The notes beneath the pieces are model-generated. The model did no database searches and was not told the origin of the DNA. It saw only the letters and a list, made by a program, of their open reading frames with translations. Positions 47,829 to 59,451 of a stretch of 64,000 nucleotides of DNA are shown here, piece by piece. Position numbers and translations under genes: made by a program. Position 1 is the stretch's first letter, and every line of letters begins with the position of its first letter. This DNA is from Sambucus nigra. Lineage: Eukaryota; Streptophyta; Magnoliopsida; Dipsacales; Adoxaceae. The stretch is taken from NCBI GenBank assembly GCA_949130495.1, contig OX422213.1, positions 55,251,284 to 55,315,283 of the forward strand, given 5' to 3'.

Positions 47829-50197
47829 CTAGATGACGTTGGTCACCTCGATAACGTCATCATGGTGGTCTGCCCCTCCAACCTCTGTGACATTCAACGT
47901 GGCAGTCTCGGCAGGCACGACAACCTCCTCCTCAACCTCCTGAAGGGCTTGGGCAAGCTGAGGATTAGCAAAGCCAAGGCCTATGAAGTCAGAGGCTTTT
48001 AAAGTGCCAGCCTCATTCTCCTTGACAACCGCCCACTTGGTAGTAGCTTTGATACCTCTCTCGAGGTATTCAAAGACAAAGCCCATAAACTCATCAGAAC
48101 TTTTATACTCGGCTATTATCCCCTCAGAGGCGTCATCGAGCGCTGCCTTCACGGCCGAGCTGACCTTCTACTGGAGATTGTCATCCTTGGCCTTCAGAGT
48201 CGCAACATGGTCCTTCTTAAGCTGAGAGACCTCCTTCTCCAGCCCCTTCACCTTCTTGTCAGACGCACCCAACTCAGACTTCAGGCGGTCAATTTTTGCG
48301 TTTAAAGTACTTTGGACCTTCTCGGCCTCTTGACCCTTCTGGATGAGGGGCAACATCCTCAGAGTCCAATTAGAGAGGTGGTACATAGCTACCAGGACCT
48401 GCAGATTTTGTGATCATGAATGAGTCAAAGACAAATCAGAGGTTACACTTAGAAATTATAAAGAAATATGAGGTCATACCTGAATGGATCTGTGGATGCC
48501 GAACTCAACCAGCGAGGGAGTATCAAGTGACCAGAAGAAACGCTTGTCGGCCTCGGTCATTGTGGAGCCGAAGGCATCTAGGGCCTGCAGACTATGGCCA
48601 ATAATGTTGTCAGTAATCTTCAACTACTCTAGACGAGCCGACAAGGCATCTGCTGAAGAGATGGGTATGGCAGTATCATCACTCTTTTTCTTCTGCCTTT
48701 GATCCTCAGGGGAATGTTCGGTTGAAGCCCTCTTCTTTGTGGCTTGGGGCTTTGAGGCAGAGGGAGCTGGGAGAGGAGCATTGAGGCCTGATTTCTTTGC
48801 AAGTCTCATCAAACTAGGTGTAGCCATTTCCCAGAGTTCGTCTGAGATATCCTTTGGGCGCTCTGCAAAAATTAATAGATCAGAGTTGGAAGATCAGACA
48901 TAAATAAACTCAGAGGTTTAACTTCAAATAGAAAGCGCTTACCAAGCTCGAAAAGAGGAATTCCACCGAAACCTATCTCAGAGAGGTAGTGGTGGGTCAT
49001 TAAGTGTTCGAACTTAACGAATATACCATGTATCCCCTGATCTTGAAGGGCTTTCACCTTCTGAAGGTTTTGCGGGCTCAGGCCAGGTTTGGCCCTCACA
49101 GACATTGTAACCTTACACCACCTCAGGGGCATCCTCGGCTTTAGAATGGATGAGGGAGCACATGGGCCAAATTCCCATGGTCCAGAAGAAAAAAAGTATC
49201 GAGGCTTCCAGTTATGGTTGGAAGTCTGAGTTATTTGAAGCATCTTTTTTTCAGGCTTTCGATCTATAAAATGATAGTAGCTCGAATGATTTTTGGCTGA
49301 GGAAGGGACATAACAACCTACAAAAACCTGAACTGGGAGGTCTGAGTGGTGGAAAGCCTTCCATAAGACTATGGCCCCTATTATGACCCTCCAGGCATTA
49401 GGGGATAGTTGAGAGGGGGCCAAATTGATATAGGAAAGGATAGATTTGATAATGGGATGGATGGGTAGATGAAACACCAACTTAAACATCTGCTCGTATA
49501 AGAAGATCTCGCCGTCTCGGCCATGATAAGCCATCTCTTCCCTCAGAGGTCTTCTTAGCTTTATGGAGGGACTAATGGAGTACAGATATCTGAAGCAAAG
49601 GAGGTCTACCTTAGTTACAGTACTATCAATCTCGGCCGCCTCAGAGACATCGACATCACTTTCAACGTCATCATCATCTGGCTCAACGTCGGTCGGAGCA
49701 GATGTTGATGGGTTACCCGGGAAGCTCTGAGAGAACTCGGCACTGGTGAAGGCTGACAGAGGAATGACGTCAAGTGGTGGTGGAATGGCCACACTCGGCT
49801 CAACGATCTCAACCTCTGAGGAAGAGGCTGAGGTGCTCGAGTTATTATGGGATGAGGCCCGACTAGAGACCTCGGTCTGATCAGGGGCTTGATCTTCCCG
49901 AGTTGAGAAGTCCATGGCCTCCTGGAATAAATCCACAGACATGGGGTCTGAGGTGGAAGACTCAGACTCAGACATTGGTATTGGATCGGCAGGACCCTCT
50001 GCCTGATTGTAAGACTCCGAGATATCAGGATATACCACCTTCAGGGGTGGTGGAAAGATGAGTCTAATAGGGAATTCTTATGACCTACGAGCCTCCTCCT
50101 GTGCTCTTTCAATTTGTCTAATTTTTTCTAAAGTCTTCTCTCTAAAGGATGGGAACTCCTTAAGAAGTTGGTAGAGGGGTCTGAGCATCAGAGGCAT
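47829..50197 (-). pseudogene. Antisense three-exon ORF of inner Tat element
   Basis: On the strand opposite pol. Exon 1 runs from ATG 50197 (MPLMLRPLYQLL) to 48943, with one TAA near 50093. It includes acidic and serine stretches and then the block PIIKSILSYINLAPSQLSP NAWRV, typical of the gypsy-type transposon domain (Transposase_28). A GTAAGC donor (48942) and TTTTGCAG acceptor (48863) define an 80-bp intron that joins in frame. Exon 2 (48862-48480) has one TAG and ends at a GTATGA donor. Exon 3 starts after CTGCAG near 48400 and is a coiled coil (QSTLNAKIDRLKSELGASD) with one TAG at 48168, ending VIEVTNVI at 47829. The splice sites are inferred. The product is unknown. Confidence 0.72.
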
Positions 50198-50750
50198 ACA
50201 CTACACTTAGGGAGACTTCCTAAACTACAAACAATATTGGCTTACAAAATAAAGGTGTCCAAAGATCAAATTACCCAAACCTAACAAGAACAGTTCGCCT
50301 GAAACTATGGTGGACTCACCGAAAAACTCAGAATCTCACCGAAAAACACAAATAGAAAGGAAAAAGCAGAGAAAATGGAGGCAAATGAGGGGAAGAAGAT
50401 ACCTGAAGATGAAACGACAAGGGAAAGCGAAGAAAACTCGAGAAAGCACCACCAAAGACCTCTGCAGAAGAATTGCGAAGAGCGCCTTTAGAGAGAGAAA
50501 TCATTGGAGTGCAATTATGCAGGAGAGAGAATTGAGGATGGAGGGAAAAATGAGGGTTCAAAACCCTTAAATATTCAGGAGCAATTCCCAAGGCTCATCA
50601 TTGCCTTGGGAGCCCCAAAGGCGGCTGATAGAACATGCTTGCCAAGCAAGCCACGCTTCAATATTAGACAGGTGTCAAACAAATATTAGATCATATTAGA
50701 AAGGCCTCGGAGATGTGAAGATCCCACAGTCACCTGCTCTCACATGTAAC

Positions 50751-50768
50751 AAAGGGCTGGGGGGTGAT
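50751..50768 (+). other. Polypurine tract of inner Tat element
   Basis: AAAGGGCTGGGGGGTGAT directly precedes the 3' LTR start TGATATG (50769). It is the expected primer for plus-strand synthesis. Confidence 0.75.
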
Positions 50769-51145
50769 TGATATGCCCCAAGTGTGACCTCGTCTCGAAG
50801 ACACCAACCTCGATCGAGATCATGGCCGACATTGGACAAGCCTTGGGCATGTGGCATCAGCCCTCGGCCATAGCAAGGTCGGCCCAGGCCGACACTACCA
50901 CCAGCCTCTCTAAGGGACATCGCACGCATCACAAGGATCAGCAATACTCTCGTAAACTTGGGAATGGTAACCTCGGCTAGATGTAGGCCGAGCTCGCAAG
51001 AAGCCTTTTTACCAATGTCATCATCAAGATATCAGTTAATTCTCCAAACACACCAGCTCAACCTCGGCTCAGGACGACCTTGTCCATTGTCTTGGCTAGG
51101 ATTAAGCCGAGGCCCCTATGGCTCATCTCGGATTGTCTTGGCTAG
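50769..51145 (+). repeat. Truncated 3' LTR of inner Tat element
   Basis: This matches 39151-39518 of the 5' LTR with about 6-7 percent hand-counted difference, then stops after CTCATCTCGGATTG. The last bases, ATTGTCTTGGCTAG (51132-51145), repeat 51086-51099 and look like templated filler. The remaining 590 bp or so of the LTR are missing. Confidence 0.85.
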
Positions 51146-51395
51146 TTGTAATTTAGCGTTAACTTCTTATTTTTTCCTTTTTCATCATTTCAACGCATCA
51201 CCTTTTACACTTTTATTCTTGAAGTTTTAAAGAAATTAAAATCTAAAATTCAAATACCCCTAGGGATTTCTTATGATACCCGACTTACTGCTTTATTTTC
51301 TTATCGAGTGTAGTTGTAGTTTAGGTTTTTTCATCGCAGTGGCGAAACACACAATGATTGTGTCCTCACACGAACACACTTTTACCGCTCAATCA
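51146..51395 (+). repeat. Truncated 3' LTR of the Athila-like element
   Basis: This is similar to 35866-36110 over its length (for example TTTCTTATGATACCCGACTTACTG). It ends CGCTCAATCA and is followed by the TSD GTGGT. The first 1.3 kb of this LTR were lost in the same deletion that cut the inner element. Confidence 0.88.
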
Positions 51396-51400
51396 GTGGT

Positions 51401-52366
51401 CATCTTTGAGCTTTCTTTTTACAAGCATATGATCGATATACACTTCCATGGTGTCTCCTATTTGGTCCTTAAACATCCTGGTGACCAATCGTTGGTAAGT
51501 TTCTCCTGCATTCTTAAGTCCAAAGGGAATAACTTTGTAATAAAATAAGCCAGCAATGGTGATGAAGGCAGTCTTATCTTGATCCGACTCATTCTGAGGG
51601 ATCTGGTGATATCCTGAATATGCGTCTAAGAAGTCCATTCTTTCATGAGCTGCTGTTGCATTTACCAGCTGGTTGATCATTGGAAGGGGGAAGCTGTCAT
51701 TGGGGCAAGCGCTATTGAGATCGGTGAAGTTGATACAGACTCTCCACTTCCTATTGCTCTTAGGGACTACTACAGGGTTTAGTAGCCATTTGGGGAACTG
51801 AACTTCCCCTATAGACCCTGCATCTAGTAGCTTCTACACTTCTTTGTCCACTGCTTTGGCTTTATCCGGAGCTGTTCGGCGGGCCTTATGCATATCTGGC
51901 TTGAAGGCTGGATTCACGTGTAACCAATGTCAAGTAATGATGGGATCGATTCTAGGAAGCTCATAGGGCTCCCATTCGAAAACGTCCAAATTTCTCTAAA
52001 GGAGGGTGACTAATTCCTTCTTCTTGCGATAAGCAAGGTATGTTCCAATCAAAAACGTTCTCTCAGTTGATCCACTCCCGACTGCGACTTCTTTAGGGTC
52101 CTCGATGACCCTCTCAGAGGGGAGGAGCCTTGTCTCCTCCACTCCTAGTCTGCCATATCTTAACTGCTATTTAGAGGGCATCATCCTCTCCTGTTCTTCG
52201 TCTTTATTTCTCGCTTCCTCCACCTTTTTCTCCTATTTGGGGTGTATGGCTGCTATGAGGACTTTCTTACCATTGCTTGATCTCCACGAATTTCAGGTAC
52301 TCCGTGCTCTGCCATACAATTCATCTTTTGATGATAGGTCGATAAGATGGCCTTCATCGCGTGCAA
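51401..52366 (-). pseudogene. Outer Tat pol, N-terminal reverse transcriptase
   Basis: On the minus strand a region near 51700-51790 reads VCINFTDLNSACPNDSFPL, followed by MINQLVNATAAHERMDFLD, YSGYHQIPQNESDQDKTAF, YKVIPFGLKNAGETYQRLV and YIDHMLVKRKLKDDH, where the reading meets the inserted element. The catalytic YIDD has become YIDH, so the polymerase is inactive. The protein continues at 34561 on the far side of the insertion. Confidence 0.85.
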
Positions 52367-52810
52367 CTATCCTCTACCGAGGATGGATTGGTAAGGTAAC
52401 TTAATATCAAGCACAAGAAATTCGATCATCTTCGAGATGCTTCTTGTCCTTACGGGTATGACAATCTTTCCCCCGGGGATTATTATCTTTTCAACGAATC
52501 CAACCAAAGGAACGGTGGCCTCTCTTAGGTTGGCAATGCTTAACTTTAGCTTTCTAAACAACTCGAGATATATTACTTTAGATGAGCTTCTTTGGTCGAG
52601 GAGTAACTTGTCGATGTCGAAGTTAGCTATCCTGATTGTAATAACGAATGCGTCATGGGGTGGAGTTCTCACTCCCACTAAATCCTCATCTTTGAACACG
52701 ATATTCTTGTTGTAGTTGATTTCCCTTGGATTTCGATGCTTCCCAGCTTGGGTTTTGGCTGTATCAATCTGAAAACCTTGCATCACTTCTATTAGCTTCT
52801 TCACTTCCAT
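52367..52810 (-). pseudogene. Outer Tat protease region
   Basis: A 147-codon open stretch includes HDAFVITIRIANFDIDKLL, then LDQRSSSKVIYLELFRKLK at the place of the aspartic protease active site (DTG expected; DQR found) and VLDIKLPYQSILGRG near the end, the conserved hydrophobic-glycine loop. The active-site change indicates loss of function. Confidence 0.78.
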
Positions 52811-53059
52811 TCAGGCTATGTTCCCTTGAATCTATTTGAGGTCGTACGCCCCATGAATTACTGCGAACTCATGGATGACATCCTCCTCGAGAACATTATC
52901 AGGATTCTAATTGCCGTTTGCATCTACCTTCTCTGCCTTCTTCTCTACGAATTCAATTAAGTGTCCAGCTTTAGCTATCTGTTCGAGGTGGGACTTGAGG
53001 GCCTTGCAGTGATCGGTTTTTTGCACACTTTGCTTGTGAAATGCACATCTCAATGCGTT

Positions 53060-54410
53060 ATTCTACTGGGAGGGCTCTCAACCCATCTTATTGGTCCTGT
53101 TAATGAATGGTTCATCTATGATTTTTATAAGGATATTATTGATCATCTCTCTAAAGACGGTATTTACGGATTGGAACACCTTCGAGGTGTCGCCCTTGTT
53201 CCCACTCTTGGGGCTACTTTTTGCCCCTGTTCTTATTCCCTTTCTTTTGAATGTCACTTTTTTCACCCCCTTACCAGTAACCTTGGTGCCACCGTTTTCC
53301 CCTATACTAGAATGGGTCACATCTTCGACTTTGGTGTATTTCTCGATATGGGCCATCAAGTCGTGGCCTCATTCTTAATGAGGGACTGGTGTAGGAGATA
53401 GGAGTGGGGCAAGCCATTCTTGAAAGATTCTATAGAGACCTGATCTGAGCAATCCTCGACTTCATTGAACACCTCCTAGTATCCCTTGGCGTAATCTCTG
53501 AGGTTCTCCTGAGGTTTTTTCTTCAATGGAAATAAAGTGTCCATCCTCTTCGGATGAGAGCTACTTGTAATGAAGCGAGCTGTGAATAGCTCGACTATAG
53601 ACTTGAATTTACTGATGGATCTATGAGGGAGCTTTTTGAACCATTTTTGGGAGACATCATGCAGGCTTGATGGGAAAATCTAGCACATGAGTGCATCGTT
53701 TTGGTTCCATATGGTCTTGGACTGCCTATATTATCTGACACGATCGATGGGATCAGTATTACCATCGTAAATCTTGAATCTGGACACCGTGAACTTCTTT
53801 AGGGCTTTTTCTTTCTCAATCGCCCTCGAAAAGGGGACTTTATCTGATTTCTGAGAGCTCGCCTTCCCATATCTCTTGTCGATCTGGCATCCCGATGAGC
53901 TGGGTGCTAGTCCATTTATCTTCGGACTAAGCTTCGTATATCATCGCTCCTCCATCCAGGCCTCCTGTATCGGCGAGCTGATTGCTGCTTCTTGTACTGG
54001 TCATCATTTGATTTGTGTCTCTCAGACCTTTGCGACCCATGCCTTGGGCTCCATTCTCGGCTGCGACATTTGCTTGTCTGAGGGCTAGGAGTCCGATTCT
54101 AGCGTTGCCTCGTGTTACGATAGAGATCTATTTTCATCTTCTGTAGTCGCCTTTTAATGCGAGCATTTTTAGCTTCCTATTTCAAAGTATCCTCCTCCTG
54201 TTCTGGGATCCTGGCCTCCTAGGCATCTATCAACCTAGAAATATGTGTGGATCTAACTGGCCCCCGGCTCTCTTCGGAGATATGCTTCTCACGGCGGAGC
54301 CTCTGGTTTGAATGATGTACTTCAGACCTTACCCTAGGAGGGATAGGCTTATCTTGAATAGCCCTCACTTAAGGGGCATCGCTGCTATGATCGGACAATG
54401 CATGTCCCTA
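53060..54410 (-). pseudogene. Outer Tat gag
   Basis: Minus-strand pieces in shifting frames include, from the N-terminal side, an arginine/serine-rich segment (RSERHKSNDDQYKKQQSAR near 54010), gag-core pieces near 53430-53800 (SQKWFKKLPHRSISK, CSDQVSIESFKNGLPHSYL) and a basic C-terminal stretch (VKKVTFKRKGIRTGAKS). The order and the WFKKLP and FKNGLP motifs fit retrotransposon gag. No intact start was fixed. Confidence 0.7.
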
Positions 54411-54444
54411 CTAGTGAAGTCTTTCTTAAAGGAAAAACAACCGT

Positions 54445-54462
54445 TTCCGACAGACGATGCCA
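54445..54462 (-). other. Primer-binding site of outer Tat element
   Basis: On the minus strand TGGCATCGTCTGTCGGAA is the Tat-type TGGCGCCGTCTGTGGGAA with three changes. It lies two bases from the LTR border at 54465. Confidence 0.78.
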
Positions 54463-54464
54463 AT

Positions 54465-54879
54465 TGTGGTGACAAAAATTTCAACACAAATAATAATGAA
54501 AGATAATTACCAGGAAAAAATAACAACAAAGATCACAATCACACAACACAAAGATATATGTGCTTCACAAAATTGCCTACGTCCACGAAGAGGTATCGTG
54601 TTATATTAAGTAACTCTCAAGAGAGTTTTTCTGTATGGCCTTTGCCATGAGCCAGGGGTACAATATATATTCCATAAAAGAGAGAGGGGAGCTGATAACT
54701 TCCCCGCTATTCCACTATCCCCTGAATATCTCCTCCAAGATTTTTGGGGATAGGATGGGTCAAATCTCCAATTCTAACCGTTATTTAGAACATCCCATAA
54801 TTTGGGTCGGGCATCTTTTATTTTTTGGGGGGCTTTTTTCAGCTACTTTCATGGGCTTAAAAGATAAAGAAGGTAACCA
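54465..54879 (-). repeat. 5' LTR of outer Tat element
   Basis: This 415-bp LTR begins TGTGGTGACAAAAATTTC on the plus strand and ends GGTAACCA. It matches 24365-24778 with frequent substitutions. A TATA-like ATATATATT at 54663-54671 is the probable promoter, reading on the minus strand. Confidence 0.82.
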
Positions 54880-54997
54880 TAGTTCATTAAGAGAAGAAAT
54901 TACAACCTTCTGTCTATTTCTCATTTGGGAAACTAACGAAAAAGTTAGTTGAGCTCATCTTTATGTGAGGTGTGGCAAATTAGACCACTCATTTTTA

Positions 54998-55040
<43 letters not shown>

Positions 55041-55671
55041 AATATGTTCCACTACATATCCATTCCATAACAATGAATCTACATACCCATTCCATAACAA
55101 TGAAGCCCCATAATCCTATCTCTACATCAATAAGCACTAACTTCAACAACCTTATCACTCTATACTATTGCAAAACTTCATACCTCTCACCATGTATATA
55201 TCTAAACCCACAAATTACCTCACCCTTTCTTCACATACCTGCAACCTAGTCTATTGGTAAACCTCAATTCCACCGTATTCCAATACCCCTTTCTACGTCT
55301 CGCATAAAAAATAGGTACACTAATAACCCATATACACATTCAATAATATATATAATTATCTATACCCAAACACCATTGACATATACCTAACCGCCACACT
55401 ATAACAACCCGACAGCCACACCAATAACCAATATATAAATTAACTCATGAATATAATTAAATTTGTGTACGTGTGTTATGTGTATGTGTATATAGAGAGA
55501 TAAAAAGTAAATGGATTTAAAAGAGAGAGGGAGAGAAACTGTAGTTTAGAAAGAATAGTTGATGAGGATAACCACTAACATAGCAATGTCCATCGTGAAG
55601 AAAGAGGATTGTGGGTGGTGGTGGAACCCCTAATGGTGTAGGATATAAAGAGAAATCTTTTAGAGAGAAAA

Positions 55672-55702
<31 letters not shown>

Positions 55703-56149
55703 GAGTTACATAGCATGAATTGTCAAATTTTTTTTAGTTTCCCCAAAAAGAGACTAAAAAAATGTGAAAATTTCTTTTGTTGGAGTTTTTTTCTTAAAAC
55801 CATATATGGCGTGTGTTAGGTTATTTTAAAATGAGAATCATGTTCATGATAATTACTTATATTTGTTCTTAAGTATATTGTATGAAATGTCGGTCAATTG
55901 CACTTAGTAAGAATTATAGTGACCTGGATTCGTCCAAATCACGGAAGACAAAAAATTTGGTTTTAGTTAATTAAACAATTTAAAGCCTAGATATAGATTT
56001 GACAGCCAATTGGTAAAGCTCTGATTGCAATACTAGTAGTCTATCTTAAGGTACAAAACTTGTCTGATGGTTCAAGAACTTGTTTTGTAGTTCAAAGAGG
56101 ATTATGATCGGTACATCAAGAATTTATTGAACAAGACCATAGATAAGAT
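54880..56149. other. Gene-free stretch with CT and AG microsatellites
   Basis: (CT)n lies at 55001-55036 and (AG)n near 55672-55698. The rest is AT-rich with no supported gene. Confidence 0.55.
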
Positions 56150-57250
56150 TCACGTCAAGGTTCTGATAATATTAGACTTGCAAAGTCTCACAGGTTTGAA
56201 AAGGGTGAATAGGTTTTTAATTCTGAGGACTGTGATGATTAGAATGGTTGTAAAATTAATGCTTTTATTGTCATAGACACGATTCAGTCTTATAAGATCT
56301 AAATACCCGCTAGTTGGGAAAAAGATAATTCGAACGAATCTGCGCATCAAAAGTGTAACAATTTCCTCTAAAGGAACCATCAAAATGACAATCCTATTAA
56401 CAACCCTATTGACCATGTCTATGTGGTCGATCCTACTGAATTAAGCCTTATTATCCCTATCCTCGTTAATCCTATACCTATGGACCATGATGCCATTGTA
56501 TCTAATGGCCCTAATACTTCTGATCATTTTCTTCTCGAAAGCTCTTAGCAGTTGTTCCACCTGTACCGGTCCCTTTTCCCGGTGAGGGCCTCCTTAGGCA
56601 TAGGGTGACTCTCCACTATTTCTATTCTTTTGGGACTAATCTGGCCTCGATATTATCTTTCTTAGGGACTACGTCCATTTATTAGTTATAATGACCCTAG
56701 ATATGTAGGAGTGTAACTTCCCCAACCTGAGCCTATGTGGTGAAGGACGGTTTACACAATAAAACATGTTGAATACTTTGCATAAGGCTGTTGATAACGC
56801 GATTTGTCTTCTTCGCTATTGTATCAATCTCTTCTAGTGAAAAAATAGAAAGATAGTTGAACTCCCGCTCGTAATGGGTTACCACACGATTGTCTTGATG
56901 AGGTTTCAGGAACTTTATCCTCATATTGTTACGAATGGAAAGTAGAAAACATTTACCCTCGAACCATTCGTTAAGTACATTCTAAAAGTCTCATTCTTAA
57001 TAGGCCATAACTCCTTATCGAAATCAACGTCAAGGGTAGGAAATCTCATGAATGAAATCCAAATAAGAAACCCTCATAATATACTTCGATCTATTTGAGT
57101 CATTTGTCAAAACTAGTGGTACGAGAATCCCTAAATGGTTATCGTTGTTAAGAGTAAAAATCATAAATGGTATAACTCTAAAGTAGTCAAAGAACGGAAC
57201 ATAAAAAATGATGGACACACTCAAGACCTTAAGATACCAAAACCTAGAAT
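56150..57250 (-). pseudogene. Gypsy (chromovirus-like) gag remnant
   Basis: The minus-strand frame at 56733-56924 reads MRIKFLKPHQDNRVVTHYE, then EFNYLSIFSLEEIDTIAKK and RVINSLMQSIQHVLL. The V-YE-EFN-LS-F pattern followed by a run of basic residues is the standard gag capsid motif of chromoviruses. It lies just inside a primer site and LTR on the same strand. Upstream and downstream sequence is too decayed to read, and no pol is present. Confidence 0.65.
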
Positions 57251-57262
57251 GCTCTGATACCA
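57251..57262 (-). other. Primer-binding site (Met tRNA), chromovirus-like element
   Basis: GCTCTGATACCA, the reverse complement of TGGTATCAGAGC, lies two bases before the LTR border TGTGACACC at 57265. The strand agrees with the gag remnant. Confidence 0.85.
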
Positions 57263-57264
57263 AT

Positions 57265-58660
57265 TGTGACACCACATAAAATCCACAAATAGATTCATCA
57301 AGTCTGATATAAACATGACGAGAGTAAAAAATAATTAGTAACATTCTAAACATGAACGAGATAATAATAAATAAAGACAATGTTAAATAATAAAGCGTTT
57401 AGTAATTTAAAACATCTCTGATACCATCCAACTAACAATAGAATAAAACTCAAACTATAGAACATAAAGAATCTAAATAACAAGGAGTGTATCTCGTACA
57501 AATGAAAATACAATTAAATACAACTACATGAAAACTATATAAGTGTAAATAAGATACAATGCTTGACACTCACATCCCATGAAATGTTTAATAGAACTGG
57601 TGCTAGACGAGTAGCTCAAGCCTGCGACAACAACTATGGGTGAACACCTATAAAAATAGTTCCATGAAGAGGATTAAACCTAAAAAGTTTAAATTACTTA
57701 AGAATATAATTATATTTGGGCCACAATAATAATAGCACATCTTCCTCCAATATTAAATTGATTTAAAGTTATTCTAACCCAAACAACATAAATAAACATG
57801 TGGTTCTAATCCAAATCCCGAATGATGGCATATGATATAATTTCATCTTTTAGTCAAATATTTTTTACTACAACAAGTTAAGTTCATATTTTAGATAAGT
57901 ATATCTTACTCTAAAATATTCTCTTACGTTAATGGAACATCACTTATCAAACATTAATCTCTTGCTTTAACAATCTCAAGTTATAATTTCTAATCCGTAT
58001 ATCTAGTGTATTAGACTTTAACATTTCTAAATCATTGTTCGGTATATACGTCTCAAGTGAATTTTATAACATTATTCCCGACTCATAATCTCATATGTGC
58101 ATAGTCTAGTATAATCATCTCTAGTATAATAATTGCAAGATACAATAAACGCGAAGATCACATAATCCATAATATCCGTAAGGACGCTAAACATACCATA
58201 GATCTAATGGTCTATGATCAAGCTCAAAATAAAAGTGTGAAATACTATTCATAATGCCTTTGGAGATCATTTGTTACATTATTAGGTATATCTATAGGAT
58301 GTCATGGCCCAATAGCCTCAAAATAATAACATCACGAAAAATCATTATCACACCAAATGTACGAGCCCCATACCCAAGTCTATATGAGAGAATTTGATCA
58401 AATTGTCCCCACTCGGTGGACAGGTACCTCATCACATAGGATCGGGGTAAATAAGAAATAAGTAAAACCCTTCTTTAATTTTCGAGGTACAAACTGTGAT
58501 CAATGTTGTACGACCCCCATCAAATTTCTCCTAGTAGGTTATCCATGAGCACACACATACCCATGGTATGATTTCATATAGGACATGCGAATAAGAACAA
58601 ACTAAAATCAATGGGTTAAACATGTAGTCTCTTTTATTACAAGTTTATTACTCACATTGA
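57265..58660 (-). repeat. 5' LTR of chromovirus-like element (outer end uncertain)
   Basis: The LTR starts TGTGACACCACATAAAATCC at the primer site and shares its end motif with the solo LTR at 26040. It is AT-rich and non-coding, and internal similarity to the solo LTR is only general. The far end was not found; a Helitron begins at 58679, so the LTR may be interrupted or truncated there. Confidence 0.5.
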
Positions 58661-59385
58661 ACATGCATCATTTATATATCTATATAATAAGGAGGAATGG
58701 TGTTTTTACTGTTCATAAGTTTTGGAGACATTTGACGGTTCAGATTAAGGCCACCTAAGCAAGAAATGAAACGTTCGGATTAAAATTCACAACGGAACCT
58801 ATACATTTGTTTTACACCTCAACATCATTCACTTTAATTTAATATGTCCCAATTATCAAGAGACATCTCTTACACACAGTCAAGCCTCGAGCCTCTCCCA
58901 TGTCCCATGTCTCATCTCTCAATAACTCCCTCTTACACAGCCACTCCCTCCCATGTCATAACCTCTTTCTTTCTCACCTACCTTTGTCCCATCAAACTCA
59001 CTCTCTCATAACTTTATCTACCTCGAGCCCATCAATCTCACTCTCTCATATATTCCTCCCTAACCTATTCACCCCACTCATCATGGCCATTTTTAAACCC
59101 TCATCCCTCTACATTTCTCTCTACTAACCGAACAGTCATTTAATTCTCAGTTTTTTTAATTTTAATTTTTCATTTTTGCAGCTCCTATTTGTGGAAGATA
59201 GGTACATAGATAACCGACATGTATCTTCGTGAGGATTTAAGGTCACTAGCAAGTGGACTCGCAAGGAATCGGAGGATGAAAGTGAGAGTACATGTTATGG
59301 TGTTGTGGCAGAAGATGGGCTTCCCCATTAGAAGAGTTTTTGTTGCTGTTGTTGCCTGTGTTAAGTCTCAAAATAATGGCCAGTC

Positions 59386-59387
<2 letters not shown>

Positions 59388-59448
<61 letters not shown>
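59388..59448. repeat. (TC)n microsatellite
   Basis: About 30 uninterrupted TC dinucleotides. Serine/leucine-rich frames across it are artefacts. Confidence 0.97.

Positions 59449-59451
<3 letters not shown>

Larger units (their letters stand above)
39151..51145 (+). mobile_element. Inner Ty3/Gypsy Tat-lineage retrotransposon
   Basis: The 5' LTR (39151-40109) and a truncated 3' LTR (50769-51145) share about 365 aligned bases with roughly two dozen differences by hand count. Order: LTR, PBS, gag, protease, reverse transcriptase, RNase H, second RNase H, integrase, 129-bp tandem array, antisense multi-exon ORF, polypurine tract, LTR. This is the Tat arrangement. It is the same general plan as the outer element but in the opposite orientation and of a different family, as the LTRs do not match. 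Both truncated 3' ends meet at 51145. Many stops make it inactive. Confidence 0.9.
34567..51395 (+). mobile_element. Athila-like non-autonomous LTR element inserted in the outer RT gene
   Basis: The left LTR (34567-36110) starts TGATACGACCC and ends CGCTCGATCA; the remaining end of the right LTR (51146-51395) ends CGCTCAATCA. Both outer borders carry the 5-bp duplication GTGGT (34562-34566 and 51396-51400). Removing the element and one TSD joins the outer reverse transcriptase precisely (KLKDDH to HLSDLARTF). The primer site resembles the Asp-tRNA site used by Athila elements. The interior has only short unfamiliar frames and no pol. A second Tat element (39151-51145) is inserted in it, and a deletion removed its 3' interior and most of its right LTR. 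Confidence 0.82.
24365..54879 (-). mobile_element. Outer Ty3/Gypsy Tat-lineage retrotransposon
   Basis: The two LTRs (24365-24778 and 54465-54879) are direct repeats, and a primer site lies just inside the right LTR, so the element reads on the minus strand. Order on that strand: 5' LTR, PBS, gag, protease, reverse transcriptase, RNase H, second RNase H, integrase, then an ORF in the opposite sense, then 3' LTR. The second RNase H and the antisense extra ORF are hallmarks of the Tat lineage. The element is split twice: a solo LTR at 26040-28986 and a 16.8-kb nested element at 34567-51395. Without these it would be about 10.7 kb. All frames are broken. Confidence 0.85.

Noticed and set aside
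52961..53401. 146-codon plus-strand frame
   Set aside because: Opposite strand of the outer gag; no motifs of its own.
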